DNA from: Megamerina dolium
Lineage: Eukaryota; Arthropoda; Insecta; Diptera; Megamerinidae
Direction: 5' to 3'
DNA length: 64,000 nucleotides
Assembly: GCA_963854835.1 (NCBI GenBank)
Contig: OY978529.1
Span: 38,622,055 to 38,686,054 of the forward strand
Part shown: one piece after another, positions 1 through 12,188 of the stretch
Layout of the letters: the number at the start of each line of letters is the position of its first letter
How positions within the stretch are numbered: the stretch's first letter is position 1
Notes under the pieces: generated by a model
Told to the model about the DNA's origin: nothing
The model's database searches: none
The model's input: the letters and a program-made list of their open reading frames with translations, nothing else
Program-made: the position numbers and the translations under genes

Positions 1-119
1 GTACTTTTCATGGTGTTGATGATACACAGACAGGGTGTTTTTTAGTACATTCGTTGTACCAAATTGGCAATTTTCTATTCGTAGTTCAGTGCAAATATTG
101 AAGGGGAAAAATTAATTGG

Positions 120-960
120 GTTCAGTTAGGAGGTTTTCGTTCAGTTATGGGATTATTTGTCGATTTTCGTATATATTTGAGGTCATTTTATATGGAAGTC
201 CTCTTAACGGGTAGAAATAAAGGGTACACATGTTAATAGCGAATATTGGAAATGAATAGTTAATAGAGATCAGTCATACATATTACTCCTCTAGGAGCGA
301 CTCTTTCGGTGATTTCTCGAATTTAAGATGTTTTAGTGTTAATTTTATATGGGAATCCCCTTAAGCGGTGGTTATATGGAGTAAGTATGTTTGGAGAAAA
401 AAAGCTGCTAGTTGCCCATGAATCACTTCTGGAGCAGTGAAATATATGACCGACCCCCATTAATACTTACACTTAATATTTTCTCCGAACATACTCGCTA
501 TCTGCCTCCCTTAAGAGAGCCGCCATACAAAATGAACACAAAAATACCTAAAACTTGATAAATAAGCTACTACTTGCCCATGAATAACATCTGGAGCAGT
601 GACTAACATTAATTAGTCCACCCAATATTTTCTCCCATATACTTCCATATATAGTTGATAGAACACAACAACTATCAACAAATAACATCCTAGTTGCCCA
701 GGAATTGCTTCTAATGCGTTAAAAAAATTGATTTATCCCCATTAGTCATTCCTCTTAAATATTTCCTCCTTACATACGTACTCGCTATTTCCACCCCTTA
801 GTGAGCGCCCAAACAAAATGGACAAAACAAATTTGAAATTAAGAAATAATTTCAGGAATCGCTAATAGAGAGGTGAACTCCATGACTGACTCCCATTAAT
901 TTTCTTTATACAACGTTTTCTCACGACTTACATACTCCGTTTTGCCACCTTGAGGAGACT
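120..960. repeat. Family B dispersed repeats, partly inverted
   Basis: Diverged units carry a signature like TTTGTATGGGAGTCCCCTTA followed by a block rich in ATGTTTGGAGAAAA and a block like CTCCAGAGGTGATT. The units on the left read in one direction and those on the right in the other. For example AGTATGTTTGGAGAAAA near 384 is mirrored by TTTTCTCCGAACATACT near 479, with one mismatch. The same family recurs near 4.75-5.1, 49.5 and 54.0-54.6 kb. No coding potential is visible. The origin is unknown; it may be debris of a non-autonomous element. Confidence 0.6.
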
Positions 961-2411
961 CTCATTCAAAATCAACGGTTTTGTGAGAAATTGAAAAAGT
1001 AGTCGGCTTCAAATCTCGAATTTTTGTATGGTTCTTTGAGAAAAAATGCTTTAAACTATCGAAAATATTTTTCCACTGAATCAGGTATTCAAAATTTGAA
1101 TTCCGACACTTTAATTCACCTTAAGGTTCTATACAGCAAAGAGCTAAAAAGCTCTTCGTTCATTTCAGCGTCTATGAATTCCAGTACAATGTTATCAATG
1201 ATAACATTGCATAATATTTGAACCAGAGACCTTTGCTTTTACCAATATGGTGGCACATGTAATACTCCTAGTGAAACAATCAACTCATTAAAGAAACGTT
1301 AGGATATATAATGAACCTATGAATTTGCCTACAACAACATTCGACATAATCTCTTTATAAGTTCGGATTCCTTTTTGAATTCGTTTATAGTAATTTTTCT
1401 ATATGGATATACCAGCAATAGTACTAGTCTTGATGGATAATATTGAGTGCATAGCTGTTACATGATACTATTGTTGCGCTACTATTCACAATATGTGTCT
1501 AAAAATATTCCAAAGAACGGTCGAAAATTTGGCTTTTAGTACAGCTGACCTACTATTCATTATATGCGTCCAAAAATATTCAAAGAATTACCGCAGTATC
1601 TATATGTTCCCTTTTTTGATATTGGTATTAAAATACTCCTCTGAATCATTGCGCTATATTTTCCAGCAGACGTAGAGCTAATGATTGGTACTTGCTCTTG
1701 ATATTCTTTCTCTTCTTTTTTTTGATTATAGATAATGTAAAGAATACAAGAAACACCCTTTATTGATTCTAGTATGGTTTGTTGTGATTATTTAATGAGA
1801 GCCTTTTAATAACACTGCATGGAATCATTGTGCTATTTTCCACCAGACACAGCGTACTTGGTACTTAAATTTGGTATTCTTTCTCTTTCTTCCTTTTTTT
1901 TTCTTTATCATTGTTAATGATGGTCATATTGGTGTTGGTACTGATAACATTATTCTTAACTATACCTACTCTTAGTAAATATGGAACAATACAATATGAG
2001 TATGTATATCTGTTTATAAAACATGTTCTTATTTACTGCTGTTCTCGTTTTCGTATCATTTTCTTGTTTTTATTTATTGAATCAGGATGATTGTTATCAG
2101 CTATAGAAATAAATTCAATCAGAGAGAGAGATACAGTTGGATAATGATCGAACTTGTAATTTGTATAAATTATCATACAAATTGTTGTTGTTGTTTTGGG
2201 ATTTTCTTAAAAATATTCCAATATAAATTAAACGTCAAATATATTTTATAAAATGTAGCAACTCTAGTGTCATTTAAACCGCTGCTTAGAGACATATATA
2301 ACATAAATGTATTATGGCGGGTGGATTTTTTAAAACTCTGTTGCAGTGAAAAACTGAAAATTCAAAGTTTTCCTACATTTTTGTAATAGAAGTGTGTATT
2401 TTTGATGGAAT
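961..2411. repeat. A+T-rich DNA with diverged direct repeats
   Basis: There are two weak direct repeats. One is a block starting CTATTCACAATATG near 1483 that recurs in diverged form near 1552. The other is a block of about 95 bases around ATGATTGGTACTTG and TTGATATTCTTTCTC (about 1630-1727) that recurs near 1810-1907, a spacing of about 180. The short ORFs here have no recognisable product. Confidence 0.4.
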
Positions 2412-2785
2412 GGCAGCCGTAGATCAGTGGTGAAAGCGTTGGCCTTTTGATCTGCAGGTCGTGGGTTCAATTCCCGGCTGAAGAATAAATTTAGTACTGA
2501 AAAGATTTTCTGTTCGAACAGTACCCACTTGACAGCAACAAATTGGCAATTTTTTCGCCAATAACAATATTTGCCTTGAAAAAGCTTCTAAAAGAGCTTT
2601 ATGGCAAAGTTCAGAAAAGTGATGTCACAATAGTTCTGCCATTGGGAAGCGGCGAATGCAAGTAGATATCTTCTAATGCTGTTCAAAAAGTAACACGCAC
2701 AATAATACTGGAAGATAAGATCGGCCAAAGAACCCTTCGGGACCTATAAGTGCCTCATATTATCTTTTTTATTTCCTTTTTTTCC
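2412..2785 (+). mobile_element. tRNA-derived SINE, plus strand
   Basis: The head is tRNA-like. An A-box-like TAGATCAGTGG lies at 2420-2430 and a B-box-like GGTTCAATTCC at 2464-2474, spaced as in a tRNA gene, so the element carries an internal RNA polymerase III promoter. The body follows with blocks shared by the other copies here: CAATTGGCAA-like, the TTCTAAAAGAGCT block, GTGATGTCAC and TACTGGAAGA. It ends in a T-rich stretch. It encodes no protein and would depend on a LINE for movement. It is the copy with the best-preserved tRNA head, but the head is far from any functional tRNA. Confidence 0.8.
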
Positions 2786-3930
2786 ATAGATATTTTTTAA
2801 TCATATTTTTTTGTCTTTAGCGTCTTTGAAAGCTTACTAAATTTCCTTTCTAACAAACCATTTCACATACTTTTATAATTTTTTTGAAATTTATGGCGAT
2901 TTATTGAAAAATATTGTAATTGAAAGTTAGCCTCTATATAAAAAATGTGGTTTTGAAGAGGCCCATGACAATTGTGCCATAAAAAATACATATTTTCTTT
3001 GCAAAATGTCTTAAAATGCTAACAATTTTCAAAATCTTTACTATGATAGGATTTGATAAAATCTATTCGACGTAATACACACACTTGTAATATCATAATG
3101 TACTTTCATTAAAGTGTATTTTTATATTTGACTTAAACAAATTGTCCTCTTTCTAACTTCGCTCCATAAAATACGATCCGCCCTATTATTATATGTAAGG
3201 TCCTATAATATTTTGCAGAAAAAAATCAAATTAATCTTTGTTTAGGAATCGTTATTTTATTGCTATGGCTATGACATTATAATTACATTCCCATTTTGAT
3301 TCAATGAAAATCCATACATACGAATAGTAATATCATTCACTCTTATACTACCATCGCAACAATTTGTATTGTAATATGAATTTCAGCATAAAAACAATGA
3401 GACGAATAATGAACGAACCAACTGAATTAGAATTCAATAAAGCCATTTGAGTCAAACAATGTATCAGTCAACCATACTACATACGAGTATAACAATAACT
3501 AACAATAAAATGAATGTAGTAGTACTTACATACAGAAAATATGTTTCGGTTTGTAGTGGCTGCCATACAAATTGAAAAGGCTTCTACATATATGAGTACT
3601 CATACATAACTCATGCTACTAACGGACAAACATAATAACATTTTCTCATTAAACTGGAGAAAATCGAAGAGAGAGAGAGAGGAAAGAGACAGAGATAGGG
3701 AAATCGAGAAATGAGAAAAGAAAAAACACGTTTGTTATTTTTATGTTCCTTTTAAAGGGTCTACCCACAAGAAGAAAACTTAAATTGTATATATCAATAT
3801 TGTTATTGACAGCTATATACCCGTTCAGTACTTGCTTTTGAGGTTATATGGATACATCTAAGGACTACTTTAATCTTGTACAATTCAAATATTCTCCAGT
3901 TTGTTATCCATCCATTTTTGCATCATTTCC
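2786..3930. other. Non-coding stretch, nothing recognised
   Basis: A+T-rich sequence with a short GA-rich tract (GAGAGAGAGAGA near 3671). I see no ORF, repeat boundary or RNA gene that I can support. Confidence 0.4.
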
Positions 3931-4265
3931 TACACAGTACATAGGTTAGATTAAGTTATGTGGCTGCCCTCTCTCTGAGAGGACACACTTAGGCCACAAA
4001 GGCCCATTGTGACACCACCAAGCTTCTCTTCCAATACTGTTGTACGTGTTAAAATTGGACAGCATTACAAGGGACTTACTTATATTAACCGGTTCCGAAC
4101 AGCAGAACCCTTGTGACATCATTTTAATTTAGTTTTGTGACAGAAAAAATGTAAATTCTTGCCGGTAGGTGGGGTACCGTTTGAAAGAAAAATATTTTCG
4201 ATATTAAATTTTTTTATGCTTCAGCCCTCACCACAGAGCTACGGCACCCACTACACAGTACATAG
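3931..4265 (-). mobile_element. tRNA-derived SINE with perfect 14-bp target duplication
   Basis: This is a minus-strand copy of the SINE family. It is flanked by identical 14-mers TACACAGTACATAG at 3931-3944 and 4252-4265, so the insertion is 3945-4251. Read on the minus strand, the 5' end is GTGGGTGCCGTAGCTCTGTG (A-box region). The anticodon and B-box part is missing, so this copy was deleted or inserted from a deleted RNA. The 3' tail reads GGTGGTGTCACAATGGGCC, then CCTAAGTGTGTCC, and ends near AACCT. The intact duplication suggests a relatively young insertion. Confidence 0.85.
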
Positions 4266-4739
4266 AGCCACCGAAATATTTTGAAATCAATAATTGAACG
4301 TCATGCTCTGTACATCTCTTCTGAAGCCTACGGTTTACCCAGGCTTCAGAAGAATACAATCAATTTTTTTTTCAATTTTCGTTATACCTTAAACTGTTCA
4401 TAGACTCTGTCTCGAAGCTAAACTTAGACTAGCAAGAAAACTTTAATGTGGTCGGAATAAATTAGAGAAAAGTAACACAAGCAAATATACAGGTGTTGCA
4501 CAGCAGAGAAGATAAACATTTTAAACATTTGCTTAAGATTTTGAGACCGCTGAATTCGAATACGGGCTGCCAGAGGCACACAAAAAATAACGATGTTGTT
4601 CACCAGATGAGATGAACATTTGTTTAAATATTGGGGATCGATGAACTTCAATCCGAAATCCTCATTGCCTCCGACAGGATGCATTTCGTTCCAAACATCA
4701 ATAGAATTATGAAAATATGAATTAAAATATCCAGAATAA
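4266..4739. other. Non-coding stretch, nothing recognised
   Basis: One 86-codon minus-strand ORF (4424-4684) has no recognisable family and an ordinary A+T-biased composition. I treat it as chance. Confidence 0.35.
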
Positions 4740-5100
4740 TTATTAGAGGTAGAACATGTAAAACCAACTCTTATTAATTTTTTTCTACTTAATATTTTCC
4801 TTGAACATACTTATACCCTACGTCTACGCATTAGAAGGGATGCCCTAGAAAATTGACTTATTTCAAATAAATGTCGCATTTTGCTGAATATTCATACTCT
4901 CTATCCTTAATACTTAAGGAGGCTTCACTACAAAATGTATGTATGTACTAATATTTTCCTTGAACATACTTATACCCTACGTCTACGCATTAGAAGGGAT
5001 GCCCTAGAAAATTGACTTATTTCAAATAAATGTCGCATTTTTGCTGAAGATTCATACTCTCTATCCTTAATACTTAAGGAGCCTTAACTACAAAATGCAT
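4740..5100. repeat. Family B repeat with 159-bp tandem duplication
   Basis: A block of about 148 bases starting AATATTTTCCTTGAACATAC at 4791 is repeated almost identically from 4950, a period of 159. It includes CCCTACGTCTACGCATTAG and TCTATCCTTAATACTTAAGG. The near identity shows that this tandem duplication is recent compared with the diverged family B units elsewhere in the window. Confidence 0.85.
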
Positions 5101-5529
5101 CTGAAAATCGACAAAGAAAAGTATGACCAGCAATAACTTCTATAGATAAGTATGTGATCTATCTGAAATTATCTAGCCATTCCTTCCTAATTCCTTCTAT
5201 ACTTTCATATCGATCTATGCTAAATTTTCTTTTTTTTTTGTCGTTTCGTACACTTTTTTAATGCTAGATCTTCAAGAATTATATTCATCTTTGATAGCAA
5301 TGTTTATTAAATCTTCTTTCTCTAAGATGGCTAAACCATCTCTACAATTCTATATATTTGCATTATATCTATACATATGTACATTAACAATATATATGTA
5401 TTGCATAAATGTGTGTATGCGTATGGATGCATTTATGCATAGCATTTCCTGCAGTACAGACCAGACAATTGTATATATAAAATGTGAAGAAAAAGTAAGA
5501 CAAATTTCAGCTATTATGTATTAATGGGA
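5101..5529. other. Non-coding stretch, nothing recognised
   Basis: It holds an 87-codon plus-strand ORF (5261-5524) of hydrophobic, A+T-driven composition with no recognisable domain. I see no supporting splice or start context. Confidence 0.35.
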
Positions 5530-5870
5530 TAGGACTAACAAACAGTGCCAAGCCTGTACTATGGACGATGGGGCTACTAACCACTTTATGTTTGACCACC
5601 CTGCTGTCTATGGAATCAGGTTTGAGATCATGGGTACTGACATGGTGTGCTGTGATGAACTGAACACAATTCATTTCCATGCAATTGCTCTAAGCTCGAC
5701 ATCAAGAGATACATTGTCTATGGATTATTATTATTTGCATAACCTGGCACGATTTTCACGAGTTGCTTTAGGTATCTTCTGAAATTCATAAACAGAACTC
5801 TATCCGTGTGGTACCACAAATTTATTTATTTTTTTTTTTTTTTCTTAAGTGAGCTTTCTTTCAGTGAAGG
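5530..5870 (+). pseudogene. 3' end of a LINE: zinc-binding tail after RNase H
   Basis: The reading frame 5561-5782, open from a little upstream, starts in a Cys-x-x-Cys motif (CQAC, about 5543-5554). An acidic stretch, NHFMFDHPAVYGIRF-like residues and a final LARFSRVALGIF before the stop follow. This order matches the zinc-binding C-terminal tail seen after RNase H in LOA/Jockey-type non-LTR retrotransposons (CxxC, then EHFLCxCPA, then LLRF). Downstream at about 5805-5880 the 3' sequence GTGTGGTACCACAAAT, a T-run, then CTTAAGTGAGC resembles the SINE tails in this window. Everything upstream of the tail is missing. The assignment rests on motif order, not a search. Confidence 0.6.
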
Positions 5871-8479
5871 CTGCTTCACTAACTACGGAACTCATCATTA
5901 TTATAGCTGGTGTGACCATAAGGAAGAAGAAAGTTTAGAAAAGATATGAAAATTTTTTTATATATTGGAATTTCTATAAGAAATAAATTTTCGTTTAACC
6001 ATCAAAACTCAATATCCCAAATTTTATATTTTGTTAGAACAAAAAATGTGTGTATATCATTTGTGATATTCAAAAGTTAATTGAAAAATACCCATAAAAC
6101 AGTGTACTATTATTTTTACTTAATGTAATTTATTTTTAAATTTTAAATGCAATTTATTTAATCAAAAACAACTTCAAATTGTTGACCTTCTTATAAAATA
6201 TACATATCCTTTCCTCTTCACCATCTATCGACTACGGAGCATCATAAGTTATGGGACTGAAATTTTATATAATTCCCTTTATAATATCCATTTTTATATA
6301 TATTTTATTTTTATTTCCTAAATAAGATGACTCCATAAGTATTTACTTATCCACTTCTATCCATTTACATATTGTTTCAACGGGAAGCGAGGGGAATGCC
6401 GGGGAACTTGCTTCGATATGGCGGCACACTTTCCTCCAGGATGATGAAGGAGTTGTTGTTGTGGTAGCAAAACCATATATTCAAATGATTTACACTTTAT
6501 TTATTTCAATTGCTTAATCAATTTAAAGGTAAATGTGCATACGTAATTATACAGAGAGGAAAAATGTCGCGCACTGCTCGAGAAATCGGAGTTTTTATTT
6601 TTGTTTATAATTTTTAATTTAATATTTACATAAACGCTCACTTGACACATATAATACTTTGAAGTTTAGAAGAAAATTTCGAGCATGAGTAAATTGTCAA
6701 TTTTTTCAATTTTCGTTGACCTCTTCTGGGTAGGGTCTATGCTACATGCTTCCGAAGATTGCCAATGTTATGCTAAATATAAACAAAAATGAATGAGATT
6801 ACGAACTGTTAGGGATTCCTTTCATATAACTTAAATCATTTTTTAAATTTAACATTATAATTTATTTTTTATTTTAGTTTTTTATTTTTTTTTTTTTTTT
6901 TTTAATATTAAACATAATTTTATATAAATGAAATTTGAAAACAGGAAGTGCCAGCATCCATATAATGCAAATAATGAATATAATTATTTTATTATTGTAA
7001 TGATGATCATGCCAGCTCTAACCACTTTGTCCCTGTTAATGTTCAAGCACTATTTTAAAGTATACAATAATATTTCATGCAGTTTTTAGGTTTTCAATTT
7101 GTTTGCAATTTTCGTTAACATTTTCTTGGGAATGCCCAAATGTATTTAAATCAATTGAATATTATTCATACGCACCAATGCACTAAAGTGACCATATTAC
7201 TCTGATTGCATCAGGTATGCATGAATTGCTATTGCAATTAACACCTGTGCTCTTATTATATATTTATATATGTTACATATGCACAGCAAGAAGACACATC
7301 CTGGCATGTACATTCATATATGAATTTACGTTTGCTACATAAAAACAACTTTAATCTATTTAAATTAAACAATTTCGTTACTGATGCTCTCAAAACACAA
7401 GTAGGAGAGCAGAAGTTAGAGACTGATCAAGTTTTTTTAACTCTTTCCAATATTTAAATGCTACAAGTATGTAGAGAATACTACAACATCTGCAGGCTAA
7501 TGATCATATTAACGATGTAATGAATGTTTATTTCTTATAAGCAGTCATAGTAGAGCTCCTTAGTAATATACATCTACATTCCAATATTTGATTTAAAATT
7601 TCAAATCATATGATATTCTGAAAATCTCATATACTTATGGACAGAACTAATGTGTGAATTTATAAAGGTACTCTTACAATGACATATAGGCGCACACGTT
7701 TCATCTCTTCCTTTCCTTTTGTACTTCTATACATAAGTACTTATTACTAATATGTGTATACATATTGTAGTATGAATTCTATGGCCTTCTAACAGGCCAT
7801 AGGCTACTTTTATAAAACAGTAGCACTACATTATTCCTCACTAACAATCTTGAACTCAAAGCAAATCAGATGCATTCATGCATACTGAGTTACAAATGTC
7901 TATGTTGTAAGATTTTATTTCATTAGTAATATTCAACCAGAAGTTAACTCAAACGTTGAACCATACAAGCTCTGGTGAACTCGAAGAAAAAAAACTATCG
8001 AAATAACCATAACAACAACAACAATATTACAAATTACAACTTGTTTTTTTTTTTATATTTACTTTACATTATGTGCTACATGTTGTACATACAGACAATA
8101 TCAACATACATCGCACTACATCATGTTTACAAAATATGTAGTATTTCAACCATCAAATACACATACCTACATGCATATGTACGTATGAATGCTAAGTGAA
8201 TGAGTGAGTAAGTGAATGAATGAATGAGTCAATATGTATTTATGTACGTGTTTCAAAGTACTTCACAATGTTATCTTGCTGCATACAGGAAGAAGATTCA
8301 ATTTCACAAGGTACTCAGCAACTCAGTAGTAATAATAATATATATGCATTAGCACTGTCTAAAAATAATATGTGAAATTATGAAAATATAATTTTTTCAT
8401 GAATATTGAGTTCAAGGACCAACTCAAGGTAAAATTAGGAAATTTCATATTCTGTAAAGAAGATTATGTAAAACAATGA
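5871..8479. other. A+T-rich non-coding stretch
   Basis: It has long T and A runs (for example near 6885-6903) and TATG-rich simple sequence (8170-8240). A G+C-richer patch at about 6380-6470 ends in GTTGTTGTTGTGGTAGCA and may be a remnant of an unidentified element. The 74-codon ORF at 7975-8199 is low-complexity Asn/Tyr sequence. No gene is supported. Confidence 0.4.
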
Positions 8480-9250
8480 TTTGCCCAAATACGTACAACA
8501 TCTTAACCGCCAGGCATTGTATTTTATTGAGAAATATACGAAAAAATATACTTCGAAAATATACTTTTGTATGGAAAGTAGGCGTGGATTTTGTACAATT
8601 CATCTTAATATTTTAATTTGTATATTTATTGGTAAATTTAAATATATATACCAAATTTCAGCTTAATAACTACATATTTTCGATCACAAATTGGGAAAAT
8701 ATAGGTTAGGGAACTCAATTTTGTATGAGAGGTAGGAGTGATTTTCCACCGATTCATCTCATTCTCAAACTGTTATATATTTTCTAATAAATTTAGTCAT
8801 ATATACCATTTTTCAGCTTTCTAGCTTTATTTTTTTGTGCGCAGAACATGGAAATATACATACGGAAGCATACTTTTGTATGGAAGGTTGGCGTGATGTT
8901 TAATTATTTTCGCCCATTTACAAAAAAGTATATTTATTAGCAAATATAATAATATGTACCAAATTTCAGCTTTCTAGATTAATTTTTTTGTACGCATAAC
9001 GTGAAAATATACATAAGGAACCATACTTTTGTATGGGAGGCATGTGTGGTTTTTATCCAATTACATCATATGTTTCATATGTTTGTTACTTGATCAAATT
9101 GAGCATACGTACTTAGTTTCAATTTGATATCTTTATATTTATATGCAAAAAAAACTCGAAATCATTGTTGAGTCCTAGCACAAATTTTTGTATGAGAGGT
9201 AGGTGTAGTTTTCATCCGATTTAGATTATTTTCGATAATTCTGTAGACCA
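8480..9250 (-). repeat. Family A repeat array, inverted orientation
   Basis: There are about five diverged units of roughly 150 bases. Each carries TTTTGTATGGAAGG-like sequence (minus-strand reading: CCTACCTCCCATACAAAA), then a block like TTTCAGCTTTCTAGC and a block with CGCA and GAAAATATAC. The 61-codon ORF inside (8481-8666) is an artefact of the repeat. The same units recur near 17.2, 18.0-18.5, 22.6, 27.4, 29.0, 49.7-50.3, 58.8 and 60.9-61.6 kb. Confidence 0.75.
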
Positions 9251-10669
9251 ATTTCCAGATCGATCGCTCTGTAACTACAGCAGTTATCGTGCAATAATTA
9301 TCGACCAAATCGATAATTTTTTAAATCGTTTTCCCGAAAAAACAAAATCTTTCTAAGGAAAAATTTGCAAAAATCAATCAATATAAATCTTATACTTCAT
9401 GCGATAGATTTTGAGATAACTTTTAAGTGAATTGTAAAAATGCTTACTATGAAAATCTGAACATCTCTAATAAACCAGCATAACTGATATACACTAATAC
9501 ACCCACATATATTATTGACTTTAATTAATGTCACAGCACCACACTGAACTGGATAATTTTTTGTAATTGCTTAAAAAGCTTGTTTACAAAGAACAAAAAA
9601 AAAAAATAATAGTAATAAAAATGAAAAATGAAAATGAAAAACAAAACATCCAACAACAAGAGGATCACCAACCATAAGAACAACGTAATTGACAGGGATA
9701 GCTTTGATATGAGTATGTTGGTAGCAATAGTTATTTTACCCTTAAGACACTTTTTTTCTCATTTTCGATGTATTTTATTTTTCTTCTTCTTGCTCAAGGT
9801 TCACTTACGGAACACAGCACTTCATACTGTGTGTGTTTGCGTGATTTGGTGTGGTAGTACATTATATGTTTGTGGTGTTAAATATAAAAAAAAAAAATAA
9901 GTGCATTTCTAATTTGATTTCAAAATAAGAAAATAATGTGTAGTAAAACTAATGCAAATGCATCAATCTATGTTGAACCTTTATTTAATGCAATACTATA
10001 ACGATATGAGAAAAATAATTAATTTTCATCGACACTATTGCCTTTTATGTGTACCTACATATATGAATGATTACTTGTGTTCATGCAATCAAATAAGTAA
10101 ACTGGAAAACATTGTAAAAGGATATTTTAATGAGTTCAACTACTTGTAGTTAATGTTTTCACATTATACTCATGTAGTTAGTACTGTATAAAAGTACAAG
10201 TAATATAGAAAACATATATAATATATTTTTAAATATTAATTTATCACATCTACTATTATTATCAAAGAAAGAAAGCACTTGTGTATCCTTGAATTTGATA
10301 TTCATTTACTTAATTGTTAGGAAGCCTTGATCTTTGGATTTCTAGAGCTTTTAATGTCAAACATTGTAAATATATTAATGTGTGTAAATCAATTAACCAG
10401 AAGGTCAACAAGAATTATTCTTCAACAGTTGTACTGTTGTAATTATACTTTTCAAATGATGTAGAAACTATGTGCTAACATCATAATGGGTTGTTGTAAA
10501 TATAATTCTATATAAATTTGCACCATTTGTTGTCGTGGTTAATTCATTTTTAACTTTTAACATCATGTTCTCCAAATTAAATACACTTCGATTAATAGTT
10601 TTCCAAATTTTTCAAGCAATTTTTACGAAATGTAAAATTTCGAAGGACTTTCTCTTCATTTGATAGCAA
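9251..10669. other. A+T-rich non-coding stretch
   Basis: It includes poly-A-rich stretches near 9594-9640 and 9885-9900. The ORFs at 9628-9900 and 9952-10149 show no family resemblance. Nothing more is supported. Confidence 0.4.
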
Positions 10670-11650
10670 TCTTTTGGGTTGGTCCAGTTCTTTATTTTCT
10701 TCGTCTTCTTTTTTTTTTGGCAAGTTTCCGAAAATTCTAAAAATGCCCACATGTTTCGTCGATAATCTCCTACTACTTCTTTTTGTGTCTCCTTCTTCTT
10801 CTTCTAGTCCCACATGCCCACATCTTTTGATGAAAATTTGCTCATTCATGGAAAACTATTGTGTTTTTGCTTCAATTTATTTTTATTCTTCTTCTTCTTC
10901 GTTTGTTTTAGGCTGATTCATGCGGCTTCTTCTTGTGTTTCATCTTGGTTCTTCTTCTTCGGTTCTGTAGTATGATTCATATTTCATTTTTTTCCATTTC
11001 CCTTTTGTGCTTCGTCTTCATAATCAATTTCTTTATCTTCGTTTACTCCTTTTTCTTTATCTACTTCTTCTTCCTTGTTTTGTCTGTCTCCTTATTACCG
11101 AATAAATCTAAACCAGATTTCTGTTAGTAGAATTATGGTTTTTCTCCTTATTCTCAGTTATCTTTTATTTCTTATCGGTCTTCCTTTTCTTTGGTTTCTT
11201 CTTTTTTGATTTCTTCTTATTGAATACTGAATAATATTCTTATACGCCATTTTCTTCCTTTTTCTACTTTTTCCTTTTCTTCCTCATCCTCGTTTTCCCC
11301 TTCCACTTTCTCTCCCTCTTCTACATTTTAAAATTTTTCTCCTTTTCGTTTCTTTTTCCTTTTATGCTTCCTTTTCCTTTTACTCCCTTTTTTAAATTTT
11401 CTTCGACTTTTTCTACGTCATCTTTCTTCTTTACTATTCTTCGCCTTTTCTTCTTTTTCTACGATTTTACTATATCTTCTTCTTCATCCTTTTCTTCTTT
11501 CATTTTCTTCTTTCATTTTCTTCGTCTCCTTATTTTCTTCTACACTGACGTCTTTTTGTTCCTGTTCCTCTTTTTTTTCTTCTTATTGGTTCTCCTGTAC
11601 TTCGTGTCCTTTTCACTCAATTTTCAATACGCTACATTATTCCGCTATGA
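10670..11650. repeat. Long pyrimidine-rich (TTC/TTTC) tract
   Basis: For almost 1 kb the plus strand is dominated by T and C in repeats of TTC, CTTC and TTTTC, with scattered purines; the minus strand is correspondingly purine-rich. Phe/Ser-rich ORFs on the plus strand (10674-10916, 10933-11127, 11364-11666) and a Glu/Lys-rich ORF on the minus strand (10592-10849) follow from this composition and should not be called genes. Such asymmetric tracts can form triplex (H-DNA) structures; whether this one does is inference. Confidence 0.8.
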
Positions 11651-12188
11651 ATTTTATTTTTTCTAAAATGCTTTTGAAACCTAAATTTTATCTACGACTT
11701 CTTCTGAAGTTTTTGTATATTCCATTCCAGATCATATTTAGTATATTGGTAAAATCATGACCTTGTCGTTATCGTTAGTGGAGTATCTCAAATAACAGAG
11801 GCTGATGATTTGCATTATTGTCGAAAAAACAATGCAACAATCTTTGTACCAATACTACCAATACTTTAATTTCGACATTAGTGCACAAACTTGTACAAAA
11901 TGTGGTAAACAAATTGCCAACATTATTGCAAATATTTGTGCAATAATATTGAAGAAAAAAAAAACCAATTGCAAAAATTACAATTTCGACATGATTGCAC
12001 AAGATTGTGCAACATGTCGACATTATTGCATCTTTTTGATTTTAATAGAACCCATTGTAGAAATAATCTCTCTAATTCAACTATAATTTAGCATATTAAA
12101 TAAGACGCTCCAAGAAATCACTGAAAATACTGCTGAAATATTTTTTATCATGATATTTCTTTTTTATTATAAAGTTTGAACGTTGACA
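11651..12188. repeat. Non-coding with imperfect direct repeats
   Basis: The phrase TTCGACATTAGTGCACAA at 11871 recurs as TTCGACATGATTGCACAA near 11984, 113 bases on. Related CATTATTGCA phrases lie around both. The overlapping ORFs of 82-93 codons on both strands arise from this Cys-codon-rich repeat and match no family that I know. Confidence 0.4.

Noticed and set aside
2412..2485. Functional tRNA gene
   Set aside because: It has A and B boxes, but it lacks a proper cloverleaf and is followed by the SINE body shared with other copies.
10592..11666. Phe/Ser-rich and Glu/Lys-rich ORFs
   Set aside because: They follow directly from the pyrimidine-rich tract on one strand and its complement on the other.
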